A stretch of 64,000 nucleotides of DNA from Monarcha castaneiventris obscurior (taxonomy: Eukaryota > Chordata > Aves > Passeriformes > Monarchidae). Each line of letters opens with the position of its first letter. The first letter of the stretch is position 1. The DNA lies in NCBI GenBank assembly GCA_026261815.1, contig JAMPIT010000894.1:58375647-58439646 (forward strand), in the 5' to 3' direction. The position numbers and the translations under genes were made by a program. The notes beneath the pieces are model-generated. The model worked only from the letters and a program-made list of their open reading frames with translations. It made no database searches and was not told where the DNA came from. Below, piece by piece: positions 1 to 12,733 of the stretch.

Positions 1-27
1 TTCTTTTTTTTTTTTTTTTTTTTTTTT
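1..27. repeat. poly(T) tract at window edge
   Basis: An almost pure T run with one C opens the window. It could be the A-tail of a retroposed sequence on the minus strand that lies outside the window, or a simple homopolymer. Nothing adjacent identifies a source. Confidence 0.6.
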
Positions 28-3000
28 GTCCCTCTGGTTTGCTTTATTCTTGGGCTAAGCAAAATATCTGTCCTTGATGTCCCTGTGTAGTGCAGGCCAC
101 CTGGAGAGCAAAAGAGCAAGAGCAGTCTCAGCAACACAACTACATTTATTTAAAAAAAAATAAAATCACTACATCACCTTGTAAATTAATAGCTTTTTTT
201 GCCTTGTGGGAGCTATTGCTCCCGAGGGTACAGCCAAAAGGATGTGCTGATATAAGTGCAGATCTCTGCTAGCAGGTGATTGCCAGTGCTGGGCTGCAGC
301 AACAAGGTGATGCGTGGTTGTGTCACCTAATGTCAAATCCCATCTTGTTACAGATTTTGACCACTAGTCCCCTGGGTTTGAGTAAATTGATCTTGGAGAT
401 GCTACTGTCTGGCTGTTTAACTCTGAACGGTACAGAGGAAGTCTCACTCAGCTCCAGCTGAACTTTTCAAAACAGCCATATTATCTTAAACTTCTTTTCA
501 TTTGAGTTCCCTCTCCTTGTTGCCAGCTGTGCTGGTGTGGATCACTCACCTCCCCATTTCAGGAGATGTAAGTTCAGACATGCCCATTCAATCTCGCTAA
601 TAGCTGCTGGTGCATTCCACTGAGCTGCACAGGTCTCCACTGAAGAGCTGTCATGATGGCAGGAGAGGGAAACAAGCAGATCCTGCTACCAGCTTGCCTT
701 GCCCTGCTGTGCAGTAGTAGGTATCAAACGACTTCTTGGTGGCTCACTGCAAGACATGACACAGGGTAGATCACCCTGTGCCTAAATACTGACAATGGTA
801 GTCTCAGCACAGCGCTTCAGGAGGAATAAGCTATGTCCCTGTTTTCAGAAGTCTTGTTGCAAACAAGCTGTCTAGTGAAATAGAAAGTCATCACCTGAAG
901 TGCCAAACAGCAGCTTTGTTTTCCAGGGGGAAGCAGGACAAAGGCTTGGAAGAGGCTAATGGAAGGAAAGCATCGGTTTGTGTGTTCCCTTAGAATATGC
1001 ATTACCGTTAGCTTCCCAAAAAGATAAAAATCTTCATATGACTATGCATTGAGGCCTTGATAGTCAGGTATTTTATTTCAGTAAGCCTGACAAGCCCACA
1101 AGGGACTACAGGACCCTTTTCACCAGCTGTTAAATTCACCTTGCACAGTGTGGGACGCAGAGGAAAGGCAGACAAACACATGAAATCCCTTTGTAAATCT
1201 GTCAGGTAGGCATCTGCAGTTAGCAGTAGCAGTGCTGCTCTTGTCTGTATCTTCTCTAATTAAACCAAAAATTCTAGGCATAATTCTGCATGTTCTTACA
1301 GCTTTGTAATTGTTGCCTGCATGGAAAGTTAGAGGAACAATGGAAATAAAGTAGTGCAAACAATAGTTATCTGAGCTAATTAGCCCTGCCTGTCACTGAA
1401 AACAGTGGATGGACTGCCTTGCTTGAACTTCCAAGGCAGTGCATTAATATGAAGAGATCCTGAAATAAAGGGTTCTTGTAGCCTAAGATGACATTAGGGG
1501 TCTGCAATCCACTACTTATGCAATGGTCACATCATAAATTCCCTTTAAGAAACACAATATTCTGTTTTGTGCTTCATAACACAACACATACCTATGGTTT
1601 CTAAGAATTGGTGCAATATCTCTAATAGTATGAATCAGGTATTGAGTAGGGCTGTAACTATGGTGTAATTTACAGTTTGGTGCCAGACTAATGAAATGAC
1701 TACCTATGCAGTGATGTGTTGGAGCATTGCAGAGCAAAGCTGCAAGCCCAGAGACCTCTGTAGATATTCTTTCTTGGAGCTTTTGTTTTTCTCTCCTTTA
1801 AATAGGACAATTTTTTCCTTAATCGCAGAGCCTAATTCTTCCTTTGAAAATCACAGTGTCTACAGAATTTAGTGGGAGGATTAAAGAGCACTCAATAAAT
1901 CAATAGAGAATAATTCTAGCAGAAGTCATTCTGGACAGAATCAGTTTTAGCTCAGAAGAAACTTGGGATGAAGACTGGCAGAGGAGTAGTCTGGGAGGCA
2001 ATTGCCATAAAATTGCCCCATTTCCACCCCCATCCTGGGACTTGGGAAAACTGGGGACTTGGCCACCACTGGAGGTCAAGCATGAGGGTGGCCACACTGG
2101 TGATTACATTTGGTGTGCACTTCCTCAGAAATGTACTTCTGCTCTTGCAGAGTAATATGAAAACCCCCCATGTCACTGGCACAGGGACCTTGACCCCACT
2201 GTGGTATGTGCCTTTGAGGATTCCAGCCCCAGTGACCACTGACCCTGGAGGAGGATTGAGTGGGACCTTGTCTGGTCTGGAGGCTGCTCAGAGGGCATGG
2301 GGGGTAGAGCTGTCTCCTGGGGCCTGCACACAACCACATGTAACTTCTTTCCACTGCTTTGGTCTTCATGCTCCTAAGTTGTGTGAGTTAGCCTTTCTAG
2401 TAAATTAAAGTCAGGCCAGTGGTTTGTTTTGGATTTACATAGATGTATTTGAGCTACAGCCAGCCTAGGGGATCCAGCAGGGATGAGAAGCCTGCTGTGT
2501 CTCTGTGGTGCTACAGACTTCACATGGCCTCAGGCACAGCTGAGCTCCCTGGCTCTACTCTCCCATTAGGTTTTGCCATTTTGCTGTTGTGGTTGCTCTG
2601 AATGTTGCTGATTATATTTTACCAGCGGGTTGCCAGCTGCAGGGCTCCACGCCTGGACACAGGCAGATGTCCTGCAGCTGCATGGCTGGCTGGGAATTGC
2701 CATTTTGCTTTGAAGCAAATGAGCTTGTTCCACCCAACAGTTTTCATCCTCCACCATACAGAGTACAGACCCTCTGCTCTGGTTCAGGTCTGTGGCCACC
2801 ATCTGGTTTTGCCTCTTTGTGTGCTATAGATTGTACGCAGAGGTTTCTGTCATTACCCAGGAGGGGGTTTTCCTACCTCTGTCTGTAACATTGCTAGGTC
2901 CCAATAAAGAGTCACTTAAGGATTTACCTTTAGTGTCCTGCAGTGTTTTGCAGTGTGTTCTTGTTGAACTCCGTTGTACACATACATTTCAAAACAAAGC

Positions 3001-6000
3001 AATACAAAACAAAGCTCAAACAGAAAAGATTTTCTGCCAAAGCTATGATTACTGTCTAGAAAATTACAAGAACTTGTATTCAAAATACAAAATTTAAGTT
3101 ACAGAGATAAAATTCTGCCTCTTCTCCTCACATGGTAGGCACACCGATCTGTCTTTTGGGCCAGCTTGGTCTACAATGCCGCAAACACAGTGTTATTCCT
3201 TAATAGATCTATTCTAGCAATAAAAAGTGTACATGGGACAAGATTTTGGGCAAATGACATCATTTGGATTGGGAAGTGTAACAGGATTTGGTTAAACATA
3301 AATTTGATTAGGAAAAGTGTTTCTTTCAACTATTACCACCATACTTCTGACCTACAGTTTTCTATCTTTTGAGATGAGCAATATTTTGAGATGACAAGAC
3401 AGTTTTATGAAGACTGCAGCACGTCAGAGGATGCAAAACTCTCTTCTTTAATAAATTACGTATTGCAAAATATCTGTTCATTGATGTTAAAATATCTACA
3501 ATGTAAATATTTGGTAATATAAATACAAGCTTACATTAAATAACTGAACAAAGCCTACGTGACAGGCTGTGTGAGTCACTAATGCAGATAAATGCTGTAT
3601 TGATTACCGATGCAAAGGTCCACACCATAGGCTGATTTTATTTATCAGAAAACATGTCCCACTCCAAAACTGGAAATAGTCCTACCCACAAAGTATTTAA
3701 AGGATGTTCAAAATAAAGTCCCTCTCTGCAAGTATAAAACCCTGTCAAAGACTTCAGAGTTCTCAAGTACACTTCAGACTTGAAATGATGGAAAATATGG
3801 GCTCCAGACTTTTTTTTTTTGGCCTGACAAGCAAATGTGATATCTTCAAAGTACCTGGATCCAGCCTGCCCCTGCACAGAGCTGGGCACACAAGGCGAAG
3901 TAGTTCTTGCACTTTGTGTTTGGACAGGTCCAGCTCAGTCAGCATCCAGCGCTATGTGTGCTCACTTCCCACAGATACTCTAATCCAAAACTGTGTGACC
4001 AGATGGATACACATTAGGAACCAAGTGTCTGACTCTCATCAGCAACTAATTGGGGACTTGGAAAAAATATGAGGAGTTGGTATTACCTGTCCAAAAATCC
4101 CCATGGATAATTAATTGGTGCTTTTTTGTGATCACACCATCACTGGTCTCATTCTCTCAGTTCTGCTTCCCTCCTTTTGTTTCTCTAACTCCTCACTTGA
4201 AGGAGAGGCGAGGGTGAGTAAAAGTTTGCTTCACAGTCAGGGCCACCACAGAAACTTGATCGCAGGCACAGACCATCTCAGAGAAAAGCCGCTCTCCCTC
4301 CACAAGAAACCACCAGAGAGCCCATCAGCATGGACGAAGCAGGTGTGAGACAGCTTGCAGGACATTTGGGGGAGGCAGGGAGCTGCATAGGTGTGTGCTT
4401 TACCAAGGAACTAAGACTGATTAACAGCTTCCCACGAAGTAAAAAATGGGACAAAGCCATTTCTGGTAGAGAGGACAGGATTTGCCCCAGAAAGGAGCAA
4501 CAAGAGAAGTGGATGGAAAATCTCCTTCCTTTGGCCTTGGGAAGAAAAGGCTAAGATGTAGCATGTTGGAGGCCACTAGACAGAACAACTGGAAAGTAAA
4601 GTCAGAGAAACTGGGGCGATGCTGGTAGCTGGGTGTGTTTGCAAAAAGGAGAAAAAGAAATTTGAGCAGTGCAGACAGGGGGGAAAAATCCTCTTGGAAT
4701 ATTGTATTGACTTGCAGACCAGGGGATGCTGGTGAGAACAGAAGGTTAGCTGGAGGCTGTAGTGGGGCCAGGGTGGCCAAACAATGAGGCTTGACATGGG
4801 GATTTAGATATGAGCAGCCTCTATTCAGGGCTTGTTGGTGCTTGCGTGCTCTCAGTGTCTGAAATGGAGCAGCTTTGCTAATGAGCAGATGTTTTCTTCA
4901 TGTGGCTGTTACAACATCCGTTAGGGTTCCTGTTAGAGATGTGTAACCAGTCCCTCCCCACCCACGCACCAGCTTTGACTCCAAACTGTAATACACAATT
5001 ATGCAAAAGCATTTGCTTCGTGCTGCTCCTGACAGACCAACGTACGCACCGAAATGAGTTTTTAAAATAAAAATAATCCTGCTACTGCTGCAGCAATTTG
5101 CCTTACCCAGAAACTCAGATTTGGGGTTCCAAAGTGCCAGCTTCTGGCTTTGCAGTTACCTGGCTCTGTATCTGCTTGGTAAGGTCACCTGAATTGAGAA
5201 CAGGACATACAGGGTACCAGAGCTGCAGTCCTATCCCTCTCATCCAAACTGGCCTGTGTTCAGCATCACACTCTAACTAGCTCAGCTGTGGGGATGAAAA
5301 GGGTGTAAAAAACCATTGGGTTAGTGTAGAGTAACAGCTGAAATGTTAGCCGCATCAGCCATGAGTGCTTGCTGCTTTCATCAGCACTATGATGTGATAT
5401 CAAAAACTTTTCAGAGGAAACCTCCAACCACCTGCATGCAGCTAATCAATGTCATGATCAATTAAAACCACTGTCAGGAATGTACAAAGGATGTTGTTTA
5501 TGCTGCATCCAGCTGTAAAGCAAAAAACCCAAACCTGTGGGGTTTAGATAGTAGAGACCATAATTGCTGGTTTAATTATAGAATAACTGAGGCATAAATC
5601 CCATCTCTTCCATTTTTCTGGAAAAGTCTCATTCAGTTTATCATTTATTACCTGAGAATTAATGTCTCACATAGACACGAAAGAATGTGGAAGAATAAGT
5701 ATCTCTTTGTGCTAAAAACATTTTCATGAAAATTGAATAAATAATAACAATAAGTAGTTCTTTGTTTTCCTAGTGGATTAGGTGACCTTTTAAGAAAGAT
5801 TCTTTTCCTATACCAACTGTATCTTATCTAAATATGCACTTGTGTGCCTCTCATCTTTCCTTTTGTGTTTGATTTCTGAACCTCCCTAATTGCTGTGAAC
5901 TTTTATGCCTGAGCAGGGACAGGTGAGGATGAAAATTCTGCTTTGATTTAGGCAGGTGTGTTTGCATATTGACTTGGTTACCATTTACATGGAAGGGAAA

Positions 6001-8420
6001 AAGACTGTGGCATCTTCTGTCTTTCCTAGCTGAACCATGGCCTATGGAAAATGTTAAATGCTGAAGAAATCATCAATAAATCACAATGCTCTGCCCTGTT
6101 TTAGCAGTTACTCTGGAGAATCTGAAATTGCAGATCTTCTCAGAATACTGCTATGAGGTCTGCCTGTGTCTTACGGCTGGGTAAATTCAGCATAGAGTGT
6201 TTAAGAATTCACTAGAGATCTCACAGCAAAGTAATGGCAGAATTGCCACATCCCCTTTCTTTAACAAACTGGCCCATCATCTTTCATTTGAAAGAAAATG
6301 AGAAAACCCATCTGTCACCCTTCCCTGCACTGCATTGAGGAAACAGAGTGTTTTCAAGGTTTTGAATGAGGAGGCACCTGGCTTTGTGGTTGGAAAGAGG
6401 TGAAAGCCATGCCAGCAGGCTGAACCTGAGTCCTCAGGGCCAGTGCTGCAGGGGATAGGGCACGACTGGCACTGCCCAGGCACCTGTGGCACCCCAAGGG
6501 CTGCCAATGGCCATCTACTCTCTTTTCTTCTAGTCCAGCACTGCAAGGACATATGGAAACTGACTCTTGTGTTGTACCCTTGGATCTGCACCCTCCATCT
6601 CTGCATATAGCTCAGCCGGAGCATGGTGACCTCAATCTTCTGATGTTCATGGGGTGCTTGCAGGATCCATTTCCCTTGTGCTTGCCCCTTTTGAAGCCCC
6701 TGTGGCCATTGGCAGGGGAGAGGGCAGCCTTGGGATGTGGGAGGCACCATGAAGGTAACAGCAGAGCCAGTGTTGGGGCGGCTCTGGTCTGCGCAGGACC
6801 TTGTGCTTGTAATTTGACTATGCCATGTGGTACCTCTGATGTGCGTATGCCCTGCCTCCTGAGATGCTTTCTTAGTCATCCTTCTCCTGATGTCTACTTG
6901 CAGTTCTCACGAGAAATGTTCAAAAAATATTATCTCCTATGCAAAGCAACAGCATCCTGTTTGCAAAGCTTGCCACCACTGGGATTTCTGTTGACATTAT
7001 CTTTCAAGCAGCTAAAGTTCAAATGAGAAACAAACTGATTTGGAACTGGGGTGGGCAAGGACCAGGGTTCAACAGGACAGTGATAAACAGGGGTGATGAG
7101 GGTGCAGAAGGAAGCCAAGTTACAGGGTGCAGGTTCAGCCTTGCCTGAAACATTGTCATTAAAGCTTATCAGCTTGCACAAATAAGACTGTTGGAGTTAA
7201 ATTAATCTTGGCTTAATACAGCTGAATCCCTACCATAAGCTTCAGCAGCACTGTTGAATGGCATTGCAGCCTGGATATATAATAGTATCTGGAAAAGAAC
7301 ATCCCCAGGTTCAGGCAGGCATCTCAAAGGATGGCTGCTCAGGTAAAGGGGGCCTCACTTCTGTATGTAGTAGTGTGTTTTCCCACACAGCTACACTATG
7401 TGTAATGCTCACCGTTATAGATGCCCAAAGTATAGAACTAAAGCTCTGTTACTTTTTTTTAACCATAGATGCTGAGGTTCCTCATACTTGCTTTAGGAGC
7501 TGTTGGAATTAAGATTTTCTCTGTAGCTATCAGGAAACCATTATTCCTGTATTAAAAGCTGAGATTTTCAAAAAACAGCATGATTTGATCAACTAGAACT
7601 TGAAGAATAAGATCAAATAGTGTGGCACTTGACATAAAAGCTCAAGATATGACAAAACCATATTTAGTGCATTTTGCAGTGGAATGGGGAATTGCCATTA
7701 TGCATTCAGTTTAAAGAACATTTACATTTATTCCAGGAAAGCTCTAATGCAATCTTTTCCTATTAGCTAAATAAAATATTAAGTTAATGCTGCCAATTAC
7801 TTTAAAATTTACTGGAATAATTATCAGGGGGGGGATAAAAGGCCAAGACTTTTGAGATTAATTGCTATGGAAATAAACAATGTTGGTAAAACTTTGCTTG
7901 GCACCATTTATTAACATTCCCTTTAGATTTGACCAGCACTTCCTCCTTTTGTTTTTTTACCTTTTCATCATTTCACAGAATTTCCTGTGTCATTTTATTA
8001 GTCAGTATGCATGAGTCTGTCTCCCTAAAAGAAAGGCCAGGAGAAGATTTTAGGGCATATACTGCACTGAAGGCAATGTTTTGAATAGGGATGTCAGCAA
8101 GTGGGGGCTATCAGTCTTTAACATAATGGGGAATTGATACTGGGACAGGGCCCCTGTGGAAATTAAGTGTCCTCCCTCCTTTGATGTAGAACAATTGCTT
8201 GGTGTGGGACACCTAGCATCAGCTTTTATCCTTCCAGTACTTCCAGCACAAGAATATAAAAAGTATGACTTCAAATAACATGAATGTGGATTTGAACAAG
8301 GAACTTACCTTTTCTTTCCAGCATGCCCCAGCTCAGATTAGGAGAAGATTTTTTCCCTGCTTTCTCATGGATGGCAGGCTTTGTGTCCAGAGCACAGAGT
8401 GTGCAGGGGACAGAGGGGTT
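28..8420. other. non-coding DNA, no recognised gene
   Basis: Long AT-leaning sequence with frequent stops in all frames. The longest open frame, about 200 codons on the minus strand near 6.3-6.9 kb, has no domain, no repeat structure and an unremarkable composition, so I treat it as chance. I see no RNA gene, LTR or LINE end in this stretch. It could be intergenic or a large intron. Confidence 0.5.
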
Positions 8421-8512
8421 AAAATATAATATTTTAAATATATAATTATATAATTATATATATATATAATTGCGTAAAATATAATAATATTATTTTAATT
8501 TTATTTTTATTT
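8421..8512. repeat. AT-rich simple repeat
   Basis: Alternating TA and TAT/ATA runs with very little G or C. It is a simple-sequence block inside otherwise ordinary non-coding DNA. Confidence 0.7.
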
Positions 8513-10774
8513 CAGCTAAACTATGTCCTTTGTCCTAAAAGGTTTTCAAGAAGTCCTGCAACTCCTTTAATGAAAAGGATTCCACCACACACTTTATGAG
8601 AAAAGCAGAGAAATATGTTGGTCAAAGATAAGATGTGCGAATAACATTCAATATTGTAAGTGGGAACACAAAACAATTTGTGGCCAAATTTGCTGTCTTA
8701 ATTCATAAAGATTGTTTCAGAAAGGATGTTTTATTCCATTTTCCCTTATTTCACTACCAAAACCCAAGATTTTATTGCTTCTCCTACACCCATGCTTTTT
8801 ACCAGAACTGCTGATACATAATGTGATCTCCCATATTCCTGCCACTGTTTACTAAAATGTTTTTAAATTATTGAGTTCAGTCCTGCAATAGCTTTTCACC
8901 ACGGGCTTCACTGGGTAGGCATGGCCCTGCTCCTTCCTTTTTGCTTGTTAATTAATCATGTCATACCATTGATCAACTTTTGATGGATTAAGACTGTTTT
9001 CCTGTATTCTGAAAATACACAAAGAAACGTTTCTGTCAAGGTCTGGCATTCGGGTAAGGAGCAATTCCTGGTTAGCGAGCATCTAGAGTAGAGTAGCATC
9101 TACTGGAAATTAAATGAAATGACAGCTCAGAAATGAAAAGTACAGTAAAACTGTGGCAATACAGAGGGGGCAGCTGCTTCCACTCCTCAGACACATTTCC
9201 ACAGCCCATGGGACAACGGGATCCGGAGGAGACCAATCTGAATAAATCCACATAGCTGGGCTGTTTAGCATATTCCTCAGTTAGGTTTTCTCAAGGCTCT
9301 TAAATGGAAGAGAAGCCTGAAGGGGGGACATGTCAGTGCCTGGTCGCAGCTGCATACCAACCCCATCCTCTCTCCACCGACTGGCAGGGACCTGTGTCCC
9401 AAAAGCGTCTCTGGGAGGGGAACAGATGTTGGGCAGAGATCTCACACTCCTGCCAGCAGGTCCCTACCTTGTTCTACAACCAACTACTGGCACCCTCCTC
9501 TCCCGTGGCAAGGTTTTGTCTGAAGTTCCTACAAAGGAAATGAGGTGGTGTTTTTCAGAGTTCAAAAGAAATCCTTTGGATTTTGGCCTAGAATTTCTGT
9601 ATGAAGCTTTCCCCCTGGAGGTGACACACAGCTGGCATCTCTGTTAGCATCGCCTTGCATAGGTAGCTCAAACCATGCATCTGGAGCAAAAGAGGGAAGG
9701 TACTTCCACTAAGTGGGCTGCCATTGATTTTCATATGTTCATAGGTATTAGAGAGGAAAAAGACCTATTAAATCATCTAGTCAGTATAATCACAGCAGAA
9801 CTACTCCCTGCTGGACATTTACTGGTGGTTTGTCAACTCTAGTTCAGGAAACTGAGTTGTACTGTTCAATATAATGGATTCTAAATTTCCATTTAATATC
9901 AGTTTTCTTTGGTTTCTGCTTTTATATTAATGCATTGATGGGCCTTATATTGATTGACTTTTCTTAATGTAATGAGAACAAAATGCCACTTACCATTTAA
10001 GTCATTTAACTCAAAACAGCAAGCTATCAAGCTACCTCCTCCCAGGGGAAAATCGTAATGACTAGAGCAAAGCGCCATGTCGATATAGAAGTGTTGGTAA
10101 GATAGATAATTCTTCAAACATTTTAATTTATTTCAAAACAGTAGTAAAGAGTTACACAGCTGAATATACCAACCAAGTCTTCAAAATCACATGAAGCAAA
10201 GCAAACAGAGCATTAACCTTTGAGCCAAATCCCTACTTCGTTATGATCAGCAAACTATGGGGATTTGCTTGAGAAGGACTGAAGGAAGAAGAGTAGACCC
10301 ATTGCTTCCCCTCCCCTGAACTAATAAAACCTGGTGTTGCTTGTAGTGAGTTAATCATAGGTTTTCACATAGTAGCAGACCTAGCAGGAGAATAGGTGAC
10401 AGGAAGGTTTTGATCCTTATAAATATGTTGTGGAAAAGACACTGTGATTACCGTCATATATATCATTACTTAATATGGAAAATGCCCTACCCCTCTAGTA
10501 CTAGCACCAGGCTCTTAGAAACATGTTTGGAGTTTTAACACACCATCTGTTTCACAAATGCTGCCAAACTGCTGCTAGAAGACAGCTCCAGGATTAAACA
10601 CCTGTAGACTGTAGATGCAGTGCAGGGTGAAGTGGAACCTAAAACTTCTGGAAGGCAATTAAAATCTTACCATTCTTAGTAATACATCACTGGAATTACT
10701 TAGAGAATGAATTCTGAATATCACGTAACAGCCTACCCTATAGGCTGGGTGAGAAAGCCACTCTCCATCGTTTA
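8513..10774. other. non-coding DNA, no recognised feature
   Basis: No open frame above about 105 codons and no recognisable repeat. A short stretch near 9.74-9.84 kb looks like an old repeat remnant, but I cannot assign it to a family. Confidence 0.4.
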
Positions 10775-10779
10775 CCAGC

Positions 10780-11878
10780 AGTCCTGGCTCACTGGTGAGG
10801 TTCCAGATGACTGCAACCTGGCCAATGTGACACCCATTTATAAAAAGGGTAAGAAGGAGGATTAGTTAGCCTGACCTCAGTACCAGGTAAGGTTATGGAA
10901 CAGTTTATACTGAGTGCTATTACATAGCACCTACAGGATGGACAGGGGATAAGACCGAGCCAGCATGGGTTTAGGAGGGGTAGGTCATGTTTGACCAACC
11001 TGGTCTCCTTTTATGACCAGATAACCCACCTGGTGGATGCAGGAAAGGCTGTAGATGTTGTCTGTTTAGACCTCAGCAAAGCCTTTGACAGTTTACCACA
11101 GCATACTCCTGGAAAAGCTGGCAGCCCACAGCTTGGACAGGAGCACTCTTTGCTGGGTTAAGAACTGGCTGGATGGCCGGGCCCAGAGAGTGGTGGTGAA
11201 CAGTGCTGCATCCAGCTGGTGGCCAGTCACTAGTGGTGTCCCCCAGGGATCTGTGCTGGGACCAGTTCTGTTTAATATTTTTATTGATGACATGGATGAG
11301 GGTATTGAATCTATCATTAGTAAATTTGCAGACAACACTAAGATGGGAGCATGTGTCGATCTGTTGGAAGGTAGGAGGGCTCTGCAGAGAGACCTGGAAT
11401 GGTTGGAGGGATGGGCAGAGTCCAATAAGATGAAGTTTAGTAAGTCCAAGTGCTGAGTCCTGCATTTTGGCCACACTAACCCCCTGCAATGCTATAGGCT
11501 GGGGACAGAGTGGCTGGACAGTGCCCAGGCAGAAAGGGACCTGGGAGTGCTGGTCGACAGCCGACTCAACATGAGCAGTGTGCCCAGGTGGCCAAAAAGG
11601 CCAATGGCATCCTGGCCTGTATCAGAAATAGTGTGGCCAGCAGGACCAGGGAAGTCATTCTTTTCCTATACTCGGCACTGGTGAGGCCACGCCTTGAGTA
11701 CTGTGTCCAGTTCTGGGCCCCTCAGTTTAGGAAGGACGTTGAGACGCTTGAATGTGTACATAGGAGGGCGACAAGGCTGGTGAGGGGCTTGGAAGACAAG
11801 CCCTGTGAGGAACGTCTGAGGGAACTGGGGTTGTTTAACCTGGAGAAAAGGAGACTCAGAGGTGACCTTATCACTCTC
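10780..11878 (+). pseudogene. CR1 reverse transcriptase fragment
   Basis: In life this protein copies CR1 RNA into DNA at a nicked target site. Visible blocks are DLSKAFD near 11,070, [17 protein letters not shown] near 11,238-11,290, and a FADD-box relative reading KFADNTK near 11,324. The second catalytic aspartate is therefore asparagine. Downstream blocks ([13 protein letters not shown], then [10 protein letters not shown]) continue in another frame. Several stops and frame changes separate the blocks, so no functional product is expected. The family call rests on block order and on the CR1-specific 3' end that follows. Confidence 0.9.
11873..11878. repeat. 6-bp target site duplication, left copy (ACTCTC)
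   Basis: ACTCTC directly precedes the inserted LTR and is repeated exactly at 12,399-12,404, where CR1 sequence resumes. A 6-bp duplication is usual for ERVK/alpha/beta-type integrases. Confidence 0.85.
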
Positions 11879-12398
11879 TGTTGCAGAGAGTTTGATGCTT
11901 GGTTAAGCACCAAAAGCCAGGACCTTCCTAGCAAGAATGTCCTCTTCTAGGGGCAAAGGCAGCCTCCTTGCATAGCGGGTGATCTCAGCAAGTGTAGCGA
12001 GATTTCTCAGCTACAAGTGATTCCAGCTCTTGTGGTTCCAGCTCTTTGTGAGATCACCCGAGGCAACTCAGGGACAGAGAGTCAGGAGCCATGTGTGGCA
12101 GTTTCACAGAGATAGCTTTTATTGTCCAGCAGTCCCTGTGAAGGGGAGGCCAGGGACATCACGTCCCTGATTCAGGGCACATCCAGGGCCCTTTTTATGG
12201 GAAAAGCAGGCGGTGGGGTAGAAACCAATTTACCAACTGGATACAAGGTGTTACCATAGAGAAACAAGGCATGCTGGGGGTGGTTCAGTCTCTCACCGTA
12301 ACCTAGAGAGAGGTTTCTTATCTCTTACTCCTTTTGCCCTCAGGCTTTGCTCTCCAAAGGAGGGCAGAGGACTCCTGAGTCACTCACAGCCCTCCACA
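11879..12398 (-). mobile_element. solo LTR inserted in CR1
   Basis: This 520-bp insertion has TGTTG...CCACA ends (TG...CA on either strand) and exact 6-bp flanking repeats. The plus strand carries TTTTATTG near 12,117, an AATAAA-type polyadenylation signal on the minus strand, so the LTR points left. The same family recurs in the opposite orientation at 61,087-61,635, where the segment around the GAGCTGGAATCACTTGTAGC core matches closely. No internal viral sequence is present, consistent with LTR-LTR recombination. Confidence 0.88.
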
Positions 12399-12404
12399 AC
12401 TCTC
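12399..12404. repeat. 6-bp target site duplication, right copy (ACTCTC)
   Basis: Exact copy of 11,873-11,878. After it the CR1 3' region continues with CTGCAACTTCTTGAAAGG. Confidence 0.85.
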
Positions 12405-12733
12405 TGCAACTTCTTGAAAGGTGGTTGTAGTGAGGTGGGGGTTGGTCTCTTTTTCCAGGCAACAACTGACAGAACAAGAGGACACAGTCTTAAGTTGCAC
12501 CCAGGAAAATATAGGTTGGATATTAGAAAAAAGTTTTTTACAGAAAGAGTGATAAAATTTTGGAATGGTTTACCTGGGGAGGTGGTGGAATCACCATCCC
12601 TGGACGTGTTCAAAAAGAGATTGGATGTGGCACTCGGTGCCATGGTTTAGTTTAGTTGAGGTGTTTGGACATGGGTTGGACTCGATGATCTTGAAGGTCT
12701 CTTCCAACCTGGTGATTCTGTGTGATTCTGTGA

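Larger units (their letters stand above)
10775..12733 (+). mobile_element. CR1 LINE, 5'-truncated, split by a solo LTR
   Basis: The sequence encodes the C-terminal part of a CR1 reverse transcriptase and continues through the characteristic CR1 3' untranslated region. It ends in two copies of the GATTCTGTG octamer at about 12,714-12,732, which is the diagnostic 3' terminus of CR1. It is 5'-truncated, as most CR1 copies are, starting in the RT domain. A 520-bp LTR interrupts it at 11,879-12,398, and the CR1 sequence resumes on the far side of the insertion. Confidence 0.93.

Noticed and set aside
6277..6879. 200-codon minus-strand open frame with an overlapping 157-codon plus-strand frame
   Set aside because: No domain, no repeats, no splice signals, and both strands open at the same place as expected from composition.
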